Shown piece after piece: positions 61,872 to 64,000 of a stretch of 64,000 bases of DNA. Source of the DNA: SB11 sp943370295 (GTDB lineage: Bacteria; Bacteroidota; Bacteroidia; UBA8524); NCBI GenBank assembly GCA_943370295.1, contig CALRQL020000001.1:186001-250000 (forward strand). Reading direction: 5' to 3'. The stretch's first letter is position 1, and every line of letters starts with the position of its first letter. The notes below the pieces were generated by a model. The model made no database searches, was not told the DNA's origin, and saw only the letters and a program-made list of their open reading frames with translations. Both the position numbers and the translations under genes were made by a program.

Positions 61872-63737
61872 TTACTTAGTAGTTGTTACTTTTTGAAAAC
61901 GGGTTTGCAACTGTGTTCCGTTTTTAGCAGTTACCCTGCAAAAGTAAACGCCATCTGCAAGGTTGCTAATATCAACATTAATAAGATTTCCGTTTGCTTC
62001 AGTGGCAGGTTTAGTAGCAACAACCTGTCCGTTAATACCAATTACTTCAAGTGTTGATGTAGGAGCCAAAACATCTGTAAACTCAAGTATTACATTATTA
62101 CCGGCAGGGTTGGGGTACACTTTTACATCGGCTAATTGGTTTTTGTTTCCTTGTTCGTTCTGAACATTACCTTCTTCATTCGGCTGTGTTTTTGGTTGCA
62201 TGCAAGGGTTTAAAACAGTTAGCGGAATTTCATAATCCTTCATTGCAACAGTGTAAGTGTTGAATGATGGGTTTTGGTATGTTTTAAAAGTACCCTTGTT
62301 GATAGAATAATCATAAGTATATACGGGGTGGTAGTTTCCTTGGCAATGCGGCATACCGGGTAGTGAGTCGTAATACAATGGATTTATTTTTTCAACGTAA
62401 GGAGATGTACTGGCATGAGCGAGAATTTTACGACCGTTAGCATCAGTTTCAAGGTCGCGGGGTATAAGGTAAATGCCGCCGGCAGCGGGAGTATAATCGT
62501 CGCCTTGGTCAGTAGTAGCCCTTCCTGTAAAGCTTGGGTAAACATAGCTTTCAATTGGTCGTGCAATTCCATCATAACTACATAGCATAAATAAATCGCT
62601 GTCCTTTTCAATGGTTAAATCCACACCGCGTTCTAAATCAGTGTATTGATAGTCAAACCTTGATTCTATTTGAGGTGAAAGCCAGTTGTTGTAGTTGTTT
62701 GTGTGAACGTAAGTCATGCCCTCTATAAGAACGTTAGAATTACGTGAAACAAACTGCGAGCCGTTGAATTGGTCATTAACTCTGTCAATCAATAATATGT
62801 AATCATTGTTTTGAAAAACTGCTCCGCTATCTTTTTTCAACGCAACACCAAGTTCGGCAACATCGGTATAGTTACTAAATAAGTTAACTGCTGTTACTTG
62901 AAAAAATGCTGGGCTAAACACGGTGCTGCAACGGGCAAACAATACATCGCCGGTGTAATAAGCAACACCATCAGGTGTAGCAGTGGTGGTAGTTGTAACA
63001 ACACCGCAGGCACCAATCAAAAACAACTCACCATTAAGGTCGGCTTCAATTTTATTGTAATAGCTGTTTGGGTATTTGTTAACTCCTAATTGAGGTACAA
63101 ACATTGTTCCCTCGTTTACTTCGCGCGCATTTACAATTGTAAGACTTGAGTTAGCAGTCATAATAATTGCTTTTTTACGACTGTTAGTATTGTCCCATTT
63201 ATATCCGCAAGCAACATATCCGCCTGTAATTGGTGCAACAGAATTTAGCACTGTATAATCACCCGAAACAGTATTTGTGTACTCTTTGTATAAAACAGGC
63301 ACACCTGTGTTGCTAAGTTCCATTAAAAAGGCCCCTCTTGAATTATAGTATTCAAAGTGCCCGCAAACAATGTAACCGTTGGCGGTTTTACGGATTTCTT
63401 TTGGATAGTACTTTTTATCATTATCTAAGTAATAAGGATTTTCAGAAAGTGGTAAAATCACTTTGTTGATAGTAGAAGTTGGGGTGTAATCACTTAAATA
63501 TGTGAAATTCATTCGCGTAGCAGTGTTGCTGTTAGTGGGTGAGTTGACAATAGTACCTGTAGCCGGCCTTATATAGCCTATTTGGGCCAGCCCGTTACTC
63601 AAGTCCATGTCAACCATGTTAATCAGGTTGTCATCGGTAGAAAATTGTTCAACGCGTTTTTCGGCCACTCTGAAACTTTGTGCCTGTAATGCTGCACAAG
63701 CAATAAGTGATAATACAACAAAAGATAATTTTTTCAT
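61872..63737 (-). CDS. T9SS-sorted secreted protein of unknown function
   Basis: 621 residues, signal peptide ending at LQAQ. The body is repetitive beta-rich sequence (TANGYIVCGHFEYYNSRGAFLMEL, GGYVACGYKWD) like a divergent propeller; no enzyme motif is seen. The C-terminal ~85 residues are a type A T9SS sorting domain (VKVYPNPAGNNVILEF, NLADGVYFCRVTAKNG). Adjacent to the second Reg_prop/LytTR pair, which could control it, but this is only position. Confidence 0.9.
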   Translation of the reverse strand: MKKLSFVVLSLIACAALQAQSFRVAEKRVEQFSTDDNLINMVDMDLSNGLAQIGYIRPATGTIVNSPTNSNTATRMNFTYLSDYTPTSTINKVILPLSENPYYLDNDKKYYPKEIRKTANGYIVCGHFEYYNSRGAFLMELSNTGVPVLYKEYTNTVSGDYTVLNSVAPITGGYVACGYKWDNTNSRKKAIIMTANSSLTIVNAREVNEGTMFVPQLGVNKYPNSYYNKIEADLNGELFLIGACGVVTTTTTATPDGVAYYTGDVLFARCSTVFSPAFFQVTAVNLFSNYTDVAELGVALKKDSGAVFQNNDYILLIDRVNDQFNGSQFVSRNSNVLIEGMTYVHTNNYNNWLSPQIESRFDYQYTDLERGVDLTIEKDSDLFMLCSYDGIARPIESYVYPSFTGRATTDQGDDYTPAAGGIYLIPRDLETDANGRKILAHASTSPYVEKINPLYYDSLPGMPHCQGNYHPVYTYDYSINKGTFKTYQNPSFNTYTVAMKDYEIPLTVLNPCMQPKTQPNEEGNVQNEQGNKNQLADVKVYPNPAGNNVILEFTDVLAPTSTLEVIGINGQVVATKPATEANGNLINVDISNLADGVYFCRVTAKNGTQLQTRFQKVTTTK

Positions 63738-64000
63738 GCTATTAATTGTTAGTGCCTACTCTGTTTAGGCTTTTCGGCTACCGCCGCAAAGGCAATGCAT
63801 TGCTTTGCGCCACTAAGTTGATTAATAGTTGCATGGTGTTTTTATTAATTACAAATGTGTGTTATAATTTAGTACAAGTGTGTAGGTTTTTTGTATAAAC
63901 GTTTATCGGCATTAATCATATTTATGTAATATTTTTTGTTATTTATTTGTAATTAGTTACTGATTATTGCTGGGCTTTGGGGATAAATGACTTGAATTTT

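Overview
The window comes from a chromosome of the phylum Bacteroidota, probably a gliding or flavobacteria/chitinophaga-like lineage; the genus cannot be named from sequence alone. Support: several surface proteins end in type IX secretion (T9SS) sorting domains or a gliding-motility-associated C-terminal domain; there is a TonB-dependent receptor with a carboxypeptidase-like N-domain; two sensors combine a Reg_prop propeller with a LytS-type kinase and a LytTR regulator; and repeated promoters of the Bacteroidota form TTG-N19-TAnnTTTG occur where Shine-Dalgarno sites are weak or absent.

Layout, left to right. 1-6.4 kb: the start of a secreted propeller protein cut by the window edge, then a LytTR regulator and its Reg_prop/LytS kinase. 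6.4-13.9 kb: a small exported protein and a CzcCBA-type heavy-metal RND efflux operon followed by two overlapping outer-membrane proteins. 14-24 kb: a complete kdp potassium-uptake locus (kdpF-A-B-C, porin, kdpD sensor module, separate histidine kinase) preceded by a sigma54-type response regulator. 24-31.3 kb: two large T9SS-type surface proteins. 31.8-36.6 kb: isocitrate dehydrogenase and a run of small genes. 36.7-43.9 kb: an apparent iron-uptake operon (DUF4856 lipoprotein, imelysin-like lipoprotein, HTTM membrane protein, TonB-dependent receptor, hypothetical) under a promoter overlapped by a palindromic operator-like site. 44.5-50.4 kb: membrane methyltransferase, lipid acyltransferase, fatty acid desaturase and a hybrid histidine kinase. 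50.5-50.7 kb: promoter plus terminator with no gene, a candidate small RNA. 50.7-53.5 kb: T9SS BNR-propeller protein.

53.6-57.6 kb is the clearest accessory module: next to tRNA-Arg(CCG) lies a tightly overlapping three-gene operon with the organisation of an ABC-three-component (ABC-3C) conflict system: a nuclease-like protein, a small middle component and a DUF3732-type SMC/Rad50-like ATPase. A 26-bp palindrome sits at its predicted transcription start. 58.1-61.8 kb holds a second Reg_prop/LytS-LytTR pair paralogous to the first, and the window closes with another T9SS protein.

Non-coding signals that standard annotation would miss: KdpF (25 aa); a 52-aa membrane protein; a dispersed intergenic repeat (three copies) carrying a terminator-like hairpin; a perfect 44-bp palindrome; the candidate small RNA; and several promoters so close to start codons that the mRNAs are probably leaderless.
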